A stretch of 64,000 bases of DNA from an uncultured Bacteroides sp. (GTDB taxonomy: Bacteria > Bacteroidota > Bacteroidia > Bacteroidales > Bacteroidaceae): the NCBI GenBank assembly GCA_947646015.1, contig CANSEY010000002.1:248001-312000 (forward strand), read 5' to 3'. This document shows, piece by piece, positions 19,348 through 26,455 of this stretch (position 1 is the stretch's first letter; each line of letters opens with the position of its first letter). Made by a program: the position numbers and the translations under genes. A model generated the notes under the pieces. The model saw only the letters and a program-made list of their open reading frames with translations, was not told the origin of the DNA and searched no databases.

Positions 19348-20462
19348 TTAAAATAAAATTTGATTAAACAGGGGTTATCATCTTCTAAACGCTCTTCCAG
19401 CTTCTTATATTCCTCCGGAGGAAGCACTTTTTCATAGTTTGGAAAGTCTTCATTGAAAACAATACAAGTCAGGAAATCTTCATTAAAAGCTAAAGGTTCA
19501 AAATGAATGCCTTCTGTTGTTTTTTCAAAAAAGAAACTCTTACTGTCTTCCTTCCGATAAAATAGATTTTTCGAATGCTTAAGCCCGAACACCAACATGA
19601 TATAATAGAATTTATCATTCTGATATTGATCGCATAAAAAATAAGGCACAGTAGAATCACGTAAATACTGCAACATTAATTTATATTCTTCAACCTTTTT
19701 ATCCTCTAATAAAGTGAATCCATACTCCTTCAAATCAAGATTATCTTTTCCAAAATCCCAACGGTATGCAACCCGTAAGCTATCTGTCCTTACTTCATAT
19801 ACTTCATTTTGATAAGGATTCGAAAAATATATTTTATGTTCATAATTATAAAAAGGTTTAGAATTCAGAGTAGTGAGAACGGGAGGAACATGCCAAAATT
19901 CTTTCACATTCTTGGAAGACTCTTTAGAAATAACGCTGATACAATTATCATTCTCAGAGGCAGGAAGTGTCCATGTAACGAAATACTTACTCTCCAGCTC
20001 CTCTATCAATTGATAATTTGCCCTCGTTGGCAGTTTTATTTCTTTTATGAATTTTCCATCCAGAGAATACACATAAAGAGAGCCAAATGGAGATAGCATA
20101 TACACTGCATTTTCTTTTTCTTTAATAACGGCATCGTATATTTCACGATACTCTCCGGGACCTTGTCCCTTTTTACCTATTTTATGCAAAAGATGCCCTT
20201 CTTCATCAAAAGAAAACACAGCCGGAACCCCTTCATCGACAATATAATATCTGTTATCTTTTATAATAACTTTCACAGGCCTTACAAGAAAGGAACTATC
20301 ATTGGTTTCCAATGGAATGACAGATATTTTAGAAAATAATTCTTCTGTTGGAACAGGGCGTTCAACCAAATCGACATGTAATACTTCACAGTCGGTTTTA
20401 TCTCCAGTGCTTTTACATGAAAAAAGTATAAACAAGAGAAGGATTAACGAGATATTCTTCAT
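19344..20462 (-). CDS. 6-bladed beta-propeller lipoprotein (module A)
   Basis: The 372-aa lipoprotein (lipobox ILFSC, Cys16) is a full-length member of the Bacteroides 6-bladed propeller family, with the characteristic KIGKKGQGPGEYREI turn at about residues 93-107 and repeated FSFDEEG and YSLDGKF blade motifs. Members are exported lipoproteins of unknown ligand that recur beside NVEALA peptide genes. It is 4 bases overlapped with the thioredoxin-like gene and follows the peptide gene at 20591-20857 after a 128-base hairpin-rich gap. Its DNA is nearly identical to 23163-24281 with no indels, mostly differing near the 3' end. Confidence 0.85.
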   Translation of the reverse strand: MKNISLILLLFILFSCKSTGDKTDCEVLHVDLVERPVPTEELFSKISVIPLETNDSSFLVRPVKVIIKDNRYYIVDEGVPAVFSFDEEGHLLHKIGKKGQGPGEYREIYDAVIKEKENAVYMLSPFGSLYVYSLDGKFIKEIKLPTRANYQLIEELESKYFVTWTLPASENDNCISVISKESSKNVKEFWHVPPVLTTLNSKPFYNYEHKIYFSNPYQNEVYEVRTDSLRVAYRWDFGKDNLDLKEYGFTLLEDKKVEEYKLMLQYLRDSTVPYFLCDQYQNDKFYYIMLVFGLKHSKNLFYRKEDSKSFFFEKTTEGIHFEPLAFNEDFLTCIVFNEDFPNYEKVLPPEEYKKLEERLEDDNPCLIKFYFK

Positions 20463-20484
20463 AACTTTATTAGATTAGATTAAC

Positions 20485-20582
20485 AATACAGGAAGTTATA
20501 CCAAGAAATTCGTAGTAATCATCCCTTTTCCTGTATTTAAAAAAAGAAATGAAGAAACTCTAAACTTTTGGTATAACTTCCT
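20485..20582 (-). other. Competing intergenic hairpins between peptide and propeller genes
   Basis: On the transcript, AGGAAGTTATACCAA (20582-20568) can pair perfectly with TTGGTATAACTTCCT (20504-20490). The 3' arm, extended through CTGTATT, can instead pair with AATACAGGAA (about 20538-20529), so the two hairpins exclude each other. The arrangement is kept, with one mismatch and one wobble, in the duplicate copy (about 24305-24400). No U-run follows, so it is more likely to influence mRNA decay or differential expression than to terminate. Confidence 0.5.
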
Positions 20583-20590
20583 CTTAATAG

Positions 20591-20857
20591 TTAGCAGGTA
20601 CAAGAATATGTTTGACTACCGTCAAAATGACAGTTTCCCCACTTATCATAAACCTTGTAGCAACGTCCTACTCCGTCAGAACACGTACGGGAGCAAGTGA
20701 TAGTAGCACCGCCCTCAGTATCGCCTGCCAATGCTTCGACATTAGCTATCACCAAGTCTGAAACTATTTTCTCTGTTTTCTGTGACTGATATATATTGTA
20801 GCCTGCAAAAGTTGCGACTACAGCGACTATCAGGGCCGCAAAAATCTTTTTACTCAT
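20591..20857 (-). CDS. NVEALA family exported peptide (module A, second peptide)
   Basis: The 88-aa product has an N-terminal hydrophobic segment (FAALIVAVVATFAGYNIYQ), a charged spacer, the family motif ANVEALAGD at about residues 39-47 and a 40-residue tail with six cysteines (TCSRTCSDGVGRCYK, GNCHF, YSCTC). NVEALA proteins are a Bacteroidales family named for this motif; their function is not established. The layout suggests an exported precursor whose Cys-rich tail is the mature part, with the motif as a possible recognition or cleavage site (inference). It lies upstream of the propeller and thioredoxin-like genes in the same direction. Confidence 0.8.
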   Translation of the reverse strand: MSKKIFAALIVAVVATFAGYNIYQSQKTEKIVSDLVIANVEALAGDTEGGATITCSRTCSDGVGRCYKVYDKWGNCHFDGSQTYSCTC

Positions 20858-21122
20858 AATCTACTTTTATGATGTTAATTATTTTTCTCCCATGTCTCTC
20901 TTTCGGGGAGCCACCTCCTCCGTAAAAAAAGTAAATGCTACATTTACTCATTCCAATTATTTTTTCGCTATCTTCGTGCCGGGCAACCTCCTTTTTTAAA
21001 GGTTATCCGGGAGTGAACGATTCTAAGACTTTTCCCGGACGTAGATCGTCCACTCCCTTTCTAACCCAAGTTAATAATGCAATGAATGATTCTAGTGTGA
21101 TAAGATTTATATAAAAGAGCAC
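20858..21122 (-). other. Structured spacer between two NVEALA peptide genes, with a 33-codon frame
   Basis: The spacer contains the inverted repeat GGGAGTGGACGAT / ATCGTTCACTCCC (about 21000-21055) and a smaller AACCT/AGGTT-type hairpin. A 33-codon frame starting at an ATG near 20951 encodes a peptide with SIYFFYGGGGSPKE. Its stop lies in the ATGAGTAA that also starts the next peptide gene. The same YFFYGGGG sequence is fused to the peptide remnant in module B, so the frame is probably a fossil of an older, longer peptide gene. Confidence 0.45.
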
Positions 21123-21356
21123 TCACTCCCCAAGACTAAATCCTTGAACCACATATTCTACTTTAATATGGTTAATAGGACAATCTACAGATCCGTCACC
21201 CAAGCAACCTAAATTGGTAACGTGTTCACTACCGGCAAGCGCCTCTACATTTTGCAAGAATAAGGAATTTACTCTCTTAGGAGTTTTCGCGGCAGGCCAA
21301 TACCCGACCAAGGCTATTAAACCAAGCCCAAAGATCAATTTCATATAGTTTTTCAT
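21123..21356 (-). CDS. NVEALA family exported peptide (module A, first peptide)
   Basis: The 77-aa product has a short hydrophobic N-terminus (YMKLIFGLGLIALVGYWPA), then FLQNVEALAGSEHV, then a tail with two cysteines (LGCLGDGSVDCP) ending in FSLGE. It is very close to the peptides at 24564-24791 and 26112-26345, which share GSVDCP and the SLGE end. It is the first gene after the regulator gene at 21448-22587 and has its own promoter: a TACCTTTG -7 box and tandem TTGCCATTTA repeats. Function unknown; probably exported and possibly disulfide-bonded. Confidence 0.8.
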   Translation of the reverse strand: MKNYMKLIFGLGLIALVGYWPAAKTPKRVNSLFLQNVEALAGSEHVTNLGCLGDGSVDCPINHIKVEYVVQGFSLGE

Positions 21357-21388
21357 GGTTTCAAAGTATAAGTGTTAATAACTGGCAG

Positions 21389-21450
21389 CAAAGGTAAAAA
21401 GAGATTTTGGATAAACTGCTATCAATTTTATTGCCATTTATTGCCATTTA
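21389..21450 (-). promoter_or_regulatory. Promoter and tandem operator repeats of the module A peptide
   Basis: A perfect Bacteroides -7 box (TACCTTTG on the - strand) occupies 21396-21389. Two exact 10-bp direct repeats TTGCCATTTA lie at 21431-21440 and 21441-21450, 35-54 bases upstream of it. They abut the stop codon of the regulator gene. Head-to-tail 10-bp repeats just upstream of the core promoter are how OmpR/PhoB-type winged-helix activators bind, so the adjacent regulator is the likely ligand (inference). Confidence 0.6.
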
Positions 21451-22587
21451 TGTCAAATCATTATCAACAAGGTCGTCTATGAACAACATACGATAACGAT
21501 CGCTTCCAAAACGCCTGAAACAAACACCACAACCAGCTTGCTCTAATCTCTTCCCTAATTTGTTTCCGGCAGAACAAAACGTATTTATCTGAACGTTCGA
21601 TTGACCTTTCCAAATAAACTTAATAATATCCTCATCAGTCACAGTATAATCGGGAGCATCTAAAAAAAGCTTTAGAATCTGACACTGTTGGGGGGACAAA
21701 GACATTTTCTTGCCATTACAATTAAGAACTCTATTCTGGGCATCAAAAACAACTCCATAACGTAAACCATATAGTTGTCCTTCTACTTTACAAATTTGCT
21801 TTATTAAAGGTGCCTTTTTTTCCGGAGATGTTTCTTTTTCAACTATTATCTCACGAATGACCTCTTTCTCAACAACGACTTCCTTTTCAACGACAACCTC
21901 ATAAGGAACCTCTTTTAATTCCGGAGGGCGATTCACCTTTTTATAATAAAAGCAGATAAATAAAAGCATCAATAACAAACAAATTACAATCCATCCAAAA
22001 GGTTGCCAATGATACCATAATATTGTTTTCCAACTAAAAGCTAAAAGACCGATGACCTCTATCTCACAACGATTACCTATATATGAAGTTATAATCCCAG
22101 AAGAAGTATCCCACACACCATCGTGACTTGATGAACTAATAATCTTTCCTTGAAGATTTTCCATCCGCACATGTATAGTGGACTCTGTATCAATGTGATC
22201 TTTCTTAAGCATACTCTGCCAATGTTCATTTAAAGAATCCGGCAATAAATGGGATTTCTCACATAATATAGAGTGTATTGACCGGTTTCTCAGGTTCTGA
22301 GAAATGTTCTTTTTACTTTTCAGGGAATCAACCTCATACTCTTTTTTCCCCTCTTCTGTGATAATGCAAATTTTCAAAGGTAAAGTATCAGATGAACTCT
22401 CAGAAAACAGATGAAATAGATTTAAATTTCTTTCTTTTCTTTCTATCTCTTCTTGAAGCATCTGTACGAATAGCCTCTCCGCCTGTTGATGTACAGCCAC
22501 CTTATTTCGTTGATAGAAATAGGCTCCAACCAATAGTGATAGGATTATCACTCCAATAACACACGAAAGCAATTTATTTTTTGTCAT
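21448..22587 (-). CDS. Membrane-anchored regulator with C-terminal winged helix (module A)
   Basis: The 379-aa protein has a membrane segment at about 5-25, a periplasmic domain at about 26-190, a second membrane segment at about 197-215, then a charged linker of VVVEKE-like repeats (229-252) and a winged-helix domain at about 280-372 (MSLSPQQCQILKLFLDAPDY, then DEDIIKFIWKGQ). It thus senses outside and binds DNA inside without a kinase. The domain order is the reverse of ToxR/CadC, which carry the DNA-binding domain at the N-terminus. The periplasmic stretch KSKKNISQ...HSI.C.KS is shared with the regulator at 26456-27673. A -7 box (TATTTTTG, 22613-22606) lies upstream. Confidence 0.75.
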   Translation of the reverse strand: MTKNKLLSCVIGVIILSLLVGAYFYQRNKVAVHQQAERLFVQMLQEEIERKERNLNLFHLFSESSSDTLPLKICIITEEGKKEYEVDSLKSKKNISQNLRNRSIHSILCEKSHLLPDSLNEHWQSMLKKDHIDTESTIHVRMENLQGKIISSSSHDGVWDTSSGIITSYIGNRCEIEVIGLLAFSWKTILWYHWQPFGWIVICLLLMLLFICFYYKKVNRPPELKEVPYEVVVEKEVVVEKEVIREIIVEKETSPEKKAPLIKQICKVEGQLYGLRYGVVFDAQNRVLNCNGKKMSLSPQQCQILKLFLDAPDYTVTDEDIIKFIWKGQSNVQINTFCSAGNKLGKRLEQAGCGVCFRRFGSDRYRMLFIDDLVDNDLT

Positions 22588-22605
22588 TTCGATTTATTTT
22601 ACCGA

Positions 22606-22613
22606 CAAAAATA
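22606..22613 (-). promoter_or_regulatory. -7 box of the module A regulator
   Basis: TATTTTTG on the - strand matches TAnnTTTG and lies 19 bases upstream of the ATG at 22587. No TTGCCATTTA repeat is present here. Confidence 0.5.
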
Positions 22614-22699
22614 ATATTATTTCTTAACAAGAAGCTAAAATATAGAAAAAATTAAATAACAAATTTAGGGATATACAAAACAGTTTGTAAGTATTCTGT

Positions 22700-22891
22700 T
22701 CATTTCACACGCAAACAAGAACTCTTGTACGAGTCAACTAATTCCAATATTCCTCCAAGATAGATTGCATTCAGTACCGTTTCAAATTCATCACGGTTAT
22801 TGCCCGAAAATAACAAAGCCTCCTCCCGCTTGTCTGTTCCATCCCTGCATAAAGAAAAATTTGAAAAACAAAAAATATACATATCAAGCAA
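22700..22891 (-). pseudogene. Propeller lipoprotein remnant
   Basis: A 63-codon open frame ends in NAIYLGGILELVDS, which matches NATYLGGVLELFDL in the propeller gene at 25077-26008. The preceding residues (SLCRDGTDKREEALLFSGNN) align only loosely. It has no signal peptide and no start of the family, so it is a decayed internal fragment of a propeller gene left by rearrangement. Confidence 0.55.
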
Positions 22892-22915
22892 CCCCGTAAC
22901 ACCCTAATAAAAAAG

Positions 22916-23046
22916 TCAGTTTAACTGATAACAATAATAATGATAACGCTCTTCTCCACCATCCGTTTCCTTTGTCATCAGGCAGAGTCGCTCATCATTA
23001 CTATCCACCGAGATGCATATATCCCATCTATCCAGTATCACTTTCT
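22916..23046 (-). pseudogene. 3' fragment of an unidentified gene
   Basis: About 43 codons are open (VILDRWDICISVDSNDERLC and on, ending YCYQLN) after the point where the thioredoxin-like fragment loses homology at about 23047. There is no start codon of its own. It is likely the tail of another locus protein joined by recombination. I do not recognise its family. Confidence 0.35.
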
Positions 23047-23166
23047 TTACAATAGTACCTCCTTCCCATTCCAATTTTTAACAAGTTCTTCAAGTTTTTC
23101 CTTCTCGGTCTGCTGACATGAGATTAGAAAGAAAAAACAACCTAACACCAGTATAAGATTTTTCAT
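23047..23166 (-). pseudogene. 39-codon 5' fragment of the thioredoxin-like/DUF1573 gene
   Basis: The first 37 codons encode the same lipoprotein signal and helix as the intact gene at 18478-19347 (lipobox LISC, then EELVKNWNGKEVL). A TAA then follows at 23047-23049. Homology to the intact copy ends at AATAGTACCTCC. The start overlaps the propeller stop by 4 bases, exactly as in module A. The redox domain is absent, so the fragment is inactive. Confidence 0.8.
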
Positions 23167-24281
23167 TTAAAATAAAATTTGATTAAACAGGGGTTATCAT
23201 CTTCTAAACGCTCTTCCAGCTTCTTATATTCCTCCGAAGGAAGCACTTTTTCATAGTTTGGAAAGTCTTCATTGAAAACAATACAAGTCAGAAAATCTTC
23301 ATTAAAGGCTAAAGGATGGAGCAAAACACCTTCCGCTGTTTTCTCAAAAAAGAAACTCTTGCCGTCATCCTTTCGATAAAACAGATTTATCCGATGCCGA
23401 AAGCCAAACGTCAACATGGTATAATAATATTTTTTATTCTGAAATTGATGCCTTAATAAATAAGGTACAGTAGAATCACGTAAACACTGCAACATTAATT
23501 TATATTCCTCAACCTTTTGATCCTCTAATAAAGTGAATCCATACTCCTTCAAATCAAGATTATCTTTTCCAAAATCCCAACGGTATGCAACCCGTAAGCT
23601 ATCTGTCCTTACTTCATATACTTCATTTTGATAAGGATTCGAAAAATATATTTTATGTTCATAATTATAAAAAGGTTTAGAATTCAGAGTAGTGAGAACG
23701 GGAGGAACATGCCAAAATTCTTTCACATTCTTGGAAGACTCTTTAGAAATAACGCTGATACAATTATCATTCTCAGAGGCAGGAAGTGTCCATGTAACGA
23801 AATACTTACTCTCCAGCTCCTCTATCAATTGATAATTTGCCCTCGTTGGCAGTTTTATTTCTTTTATGAATTTTCCATCCAGAGAATACACATAAAGAGA
23901 GCCAAATGGAGATAGCATATACACTGCATTTTCTTTTTCTTTAATAACGGCATCGTATATTTCACGATACTCTCCGGGACCTTGTCCCTTTTTACCTATT
24001 TTATGCAAAAGATGCCCTTCTTCATCAAAAGAAAACACAGCCGGAACCCCTTCATCGACAATATAATATCTGTTATCTTTTATAATAACTTTCACAGGCC
24101 TTACAAGAAAGGAACTATCATTGGTTTCCAATGGAATGACAGATATTTTAGAAAATAATTCTTCTGTTGGAACAGGGCGTTCAACCAAATCGACATGTAA
24201 TACTTCACAGTCGGTTTTATCTCCAGTGCTTCTACATGAAAAAAGTATAAACAAGAGAAGTGTTAACAAGATATTCTTCAT
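23163..24281 (-). CDS. 6-bladed beta-propeller lipoprotein (module B)
   Basis: The 372-aa lipoprotein (lipobox LFSC) is a near-identical paralogue of the product of 19344-20462. The two genes are co-linear at a constant offset of 3819 bases with no indels, and most differences cluster in residues about 280-345 (for example HQFQNKKYYYTMLTFGFRHR against DQYQNDKFYYIMLVFGLKHS). That clustered divergence after otherwise near identity suggests gene conversion or selection on the last blades. The reading frame is intact, but its partner thioredoxin-like gene is truncated and its upstream peptide gene is broken. Confidence 0.85.
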   Translation of the reverse strand: MKNILLTLLLFILFSCRSTGDKTDCEVLHVDLVERPVPTEELFSKISVIPLETNDSSFLVRPVKVIIKDNRYYIVDEGVPAVFSFDEEGHLLHKIGKKGQGPGEYREIYDAVIKEKENAVYMLSPFGSLYVYSLDGKFIKEIKLPTRANYQLIEELESKYFVTWTLPASENDNCISVISKESSKNVKEFWHVPPVLTTLNSKPFYNYEHKIYFSNPYQNEVYEVRTDSLRVAYRWDFGKDNLDLKEYGFTLLEDQKVEEYKLMLQCLRDSTVPYLLRHQFQNKKYYYTMLTFGFRHRINLFYRKDDGKSFFFEKTAEGVLLHPLAFNEDFLTCIVFNEDFPNYEKVLPSEEYKKLEERLEDDNPCLIKFYFK

Positions 24282-24411
24282 AATTTTATTACATTAAATT
24301 AACAATACAGGAAGTTATACCAAGAAAATTGTAGTAATCATCTCCTCTCCTGTATTTTAAAAAAGGAAATGAAGAAACTCTAAACTTTTGATATAACTTC
24401 TTCTTAATAGT

Positions 24412-24563
24412 TAGCAGGCACAAGAATATGTTTGACTACCGTCAAAATGACAGTTTCCCTAATCATCATAAACCTTGTAGCAACGTCCTACTCCATCAGA
24501 ACACGTATGGGAGCAAGGATATTTCGGGTAGCCACCTCCGCCGTAGAAAAAGTAAATGAATCC
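24412..24563 (-). pseudogene. Broken second NVEALA peptide gene of module B
   Basis: Relative to 20591-20857 this copy lost its start, signal and NVEALA motif. The remaining Cys-rich tail (CSDGVGRCYKVYD) is joined to a YFFYGGGGYPK segment and continues in frame after the TGA of the preceding peptide gene. A TAG at 24459-24461 replaces the codons for KW in the intact copy, so the last cysteines cannot be made. Confidence 0.7.
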
Positions 24564-24791
24564 TCACTCCCCAAGACTAAATCCTTGAACCACATGTTCT
24601 ACTTTGATATGGTTAATAGGACAATCTACAGACCCGTCACCCAAGCAACCTAAATTGGTAACGTGTTCACTGCCGGCAAGCGCCTCTACATTTTGCAAGA
24701 ATAGGGAATTTACTCTCCTAGAAATTTTCGTGGTAGGCCAATACCCGATCAAGACTATTAACCCAAAGATTAATTTCATATAGTTTTTCAT
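24564..24791 (-). CDS. NVEALA family exported peptide (module B)
   Basis: The 75-aa product is nearly identical to the peptide at 21123-21356 (same FLQNVEALAGSEHV, GSVDCP and FSLGE), with a two-residue shorter hydrophobic segment and a few substitutions near the signal. The -7 box (TACCTTTG, 24831-24824) is kept, but about 119 bases corresponding to 21415-21532, including the TTGCCATTTA repeats, are missing. The coding region is intact; normal regulation is probably lost. Confidence 0.75.
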   Translation of the reverse strand: MKNYMKLIFGLIVLIGYWPTTKISRRVNSLFLQNVEALAGSEHVTNLGCLGDGSVDCPINHIKVEHVVQGFSLGE

Positions 24792-24823
24792 GGCTTCAAA
24801 GTATAAGTGTTAATAACTGGCAG

Positions 24824-24831
24824 CAAAGGTA
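24824..24831 (-). promoter_or_regulatory. -7 box of the module B peptide, operator deleted
   Basis: TACCTTTG on the - strand is preserved from module A. The sequence then jumps from GATTTTGGATA directly into the remnant of the regulator gene (CACAACCAGCTTG), so the direct-repeat operator present in module A is absent. Confidence 0.55.
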
Positions 24832-24847
24832 AAAAGAGATTTTGGAT

Positions 24848-24984
24848 AGTCACAACCAGCTTGCTCTAATCTCTTCCCTAATTTGTTTCCGGCAGAACAA
24901 AACGTATTTATCTGAATACTCGTTTCGCCTTTCCAAATAAACTTAATGATATCCTCATCACTCACCGTATAATCGGGAGCATTT
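24848..24984 (-). pseudogene. Fragment of a winged-helix regulator gene (module B)
   Basis: About 45 codons (NAPDYTVSDEDIIKFIWKG, then INTFCSAGNKLGKRLEQAG) match residues 310-352 of the module A regulator. Both the sensor region and the last strand of the winged helix are gone. This shows that module B once had its own regulator. Confidence 0.75.
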
Positions 24985-25076
24985 AAAATAACAAATTGAA
25001 AAATATTACACAGATTGAACATCCAGACACCGCTGATTCAAAAACTCTATAGCCAATGCTCTTCAGCTATTGCTGC

Positions 25077-26008
25077 TTACTGTTTCTTTGAAAAGAAGCC
25101 TGCCATTGATGTATGTTTTATCAAGCTCCAACCAATGGTGATAGGGTTATCACTCCAATGACATGTGAAAGACCTACCAATCTGAGTCGTTTCATTGAAA
25201 ACAACATATTTAGGTATTACCCCTTCGGCAATACCATATTTAGGCTCGTAAATATAAAGTATCTTTGCCAATGATAAGGAACAATTATCATCCAAATCAA
25301 ACAATTCCAATACTCCTCCAAGATAGGTTGCATTCAACATCTTTGTCCTGTCAGGTCTTAATTTGGTTTTGGTATTGCTACAGAAAACTGACCAGACTTC
25401 TTCGTCATCGTTCGTATTTACACAATCAGAGAAAGAATTGTATAATTGAGTAACCTTTCCATCTTTTAATAATCCAAACCGAAGGCCCTTATGATTTGCT
25501 TTTACCAGAAAGTTTGAATCTTTAAGAGAAAGCATATCATAGATTATTGTAGGCACTTCGGCTTGAGGCAAGCTATCATAATTCACCTGTATAACCTCAG
25601 ATTTCAATGAATCTTTTAAAAAAGAAGAAACATCATATTTCACTATTTTACGTAATGACGTATCGTAGGCATACATGGTTTTTCTATCTTCAGATAAATT
25701 GAATGATTCCACATTTATAAAGTCAATAGGCCCTTGCCCTTTTTCTCCAAAGATTTTATGGGTACACCCTTTAGAGTAAACAGATGGAAGAAATTATTAT
25801 TAACATTATCCAATACCAGTAGCATTGAGTCTATACATTCTATTTGCAAAGGATACGAAAATAAAAACGTATCATTTAAAACAACCAGTTCTCGCGATAT
25901 GCTATCGCTACAAATCACTCTGTTTGAAAACTCAATCTTCTCTTTTGTCGAGTGACATCCTAAAAGAATAATTCCAATTAAGATTAATATACGAATATAT
26001 TTCCCCAT
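25077..26008 (-). pseudogene. Frameshifted 6-bladed propeller lipoprotein (module C)
   Basis: Two frames make one gene. 26008-25715 encodes a lipoprotein signal (LIGIILLGC, Cys18) and the first blade. The frame from about 25755 to 25077 encodes the rest. The family turn GEKGQGPIDFINV is only readable after a shift in the run ATAAAATC near 25757, where one base has been gained or lost. Without repair the protein ends after 97 residues. The C-terminal frame also ends unusually (GFFSKKQ). Either a real mutation in an A-run or a sequencing error could explain it. It follows the module C peptide gene. Confidence 0.7.
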
Positions 26009-26111
26009 GATCTTTTTAATTTAGAGCTGACTAAAGAGTTCTGCTATAAGTATTTGAAATCCCCCCTTTCCTAAATCGATTCCTCTTTCAAGAAGAAATA
26101 CTGAGCCAACT

Positions 26112-26345
26112 TTATTCTCCTAGACTGTAGGAGTCATATACGACATCTACCTTATCATGACTAACGGGACAATCTACAGATCCCCGTCCATAACAATGAG
26201 TCTGAGAAGAATCTTCCCCACTTGCCAAAGCTTCTACATTTTGTAACAAAAGAGGATCTGCATCCTGAGATTTTTCTATCGGTTTTAAAACCCAAACAGA
26301 AACGATAGCAACCAAAAGAAAAGCTGCTTTTAAATAGTTTTTCAT
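26112..26345 (-). CDS. NVEALA family exported peptide (module C)
   Basis: The 77-aa product starts MKNYLKAAFLLVAIVSVWVL, has LLLQNVEALASGED at the centre and a tail with two cysteines (THCYGRGSVDCP) ending YSLGE. The ATG at 26345 is chosen by alignment with the other peptides; the ATG at 26351 adds two residues, and the open frame farther upstream runs through the promoter. A TAACTTTG -7 box and ATTACA direct repeats precede it. The downstream propeller gene is frameshifted. Function unknown. Confidence 0.8.
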   Translation of the reverse strand: MKNYLKAAFLLVAIVSVWVLKPIEKSQDADPLLLQNVEALASGEDSSQTHCYGRGSVDCPVSHDKVDVVYDSYSLGE

Positions 26346-26377
26346 CTTCATAAAATATAAATTTAAATTATTCACTC

Positions 26378-26435
26378 CAAAGTTAAAGGCTATTAACCAA
26401 TAAAATATCATGTAATACATTACAATTTATTACAT
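26378..26435 (-). promoter_or_regulatory. Promoter and operator of the module C peptide
   Basis: TAACTTTG on the - strand (26385-26378) is a perfect -7 box, with no good -33 box. At 26410-26435 lies ATGTAATACATTACAAT followed by TTATTACAT; the ATTACA hexamers at 26419 and 26429 are 10 bases apart. The site lies 25-50 bases upstream of the -7 box, as expected for an activator that replaces the -33 contact. Nearly the same sequence occurs at 27696-27712 and 27931-27947. Confidence 0.65.
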
Positions 26436-26455
26436 TGCATAAAAACTGTCCTAAA

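Noticed and set aside
21427..21450. Tandem TTGCCATTTA as a CRISPR-like or simple tandem repeat
   Set aside because: There are only two units with no spacers, and the position upstream of a -7 box fits an operator better.
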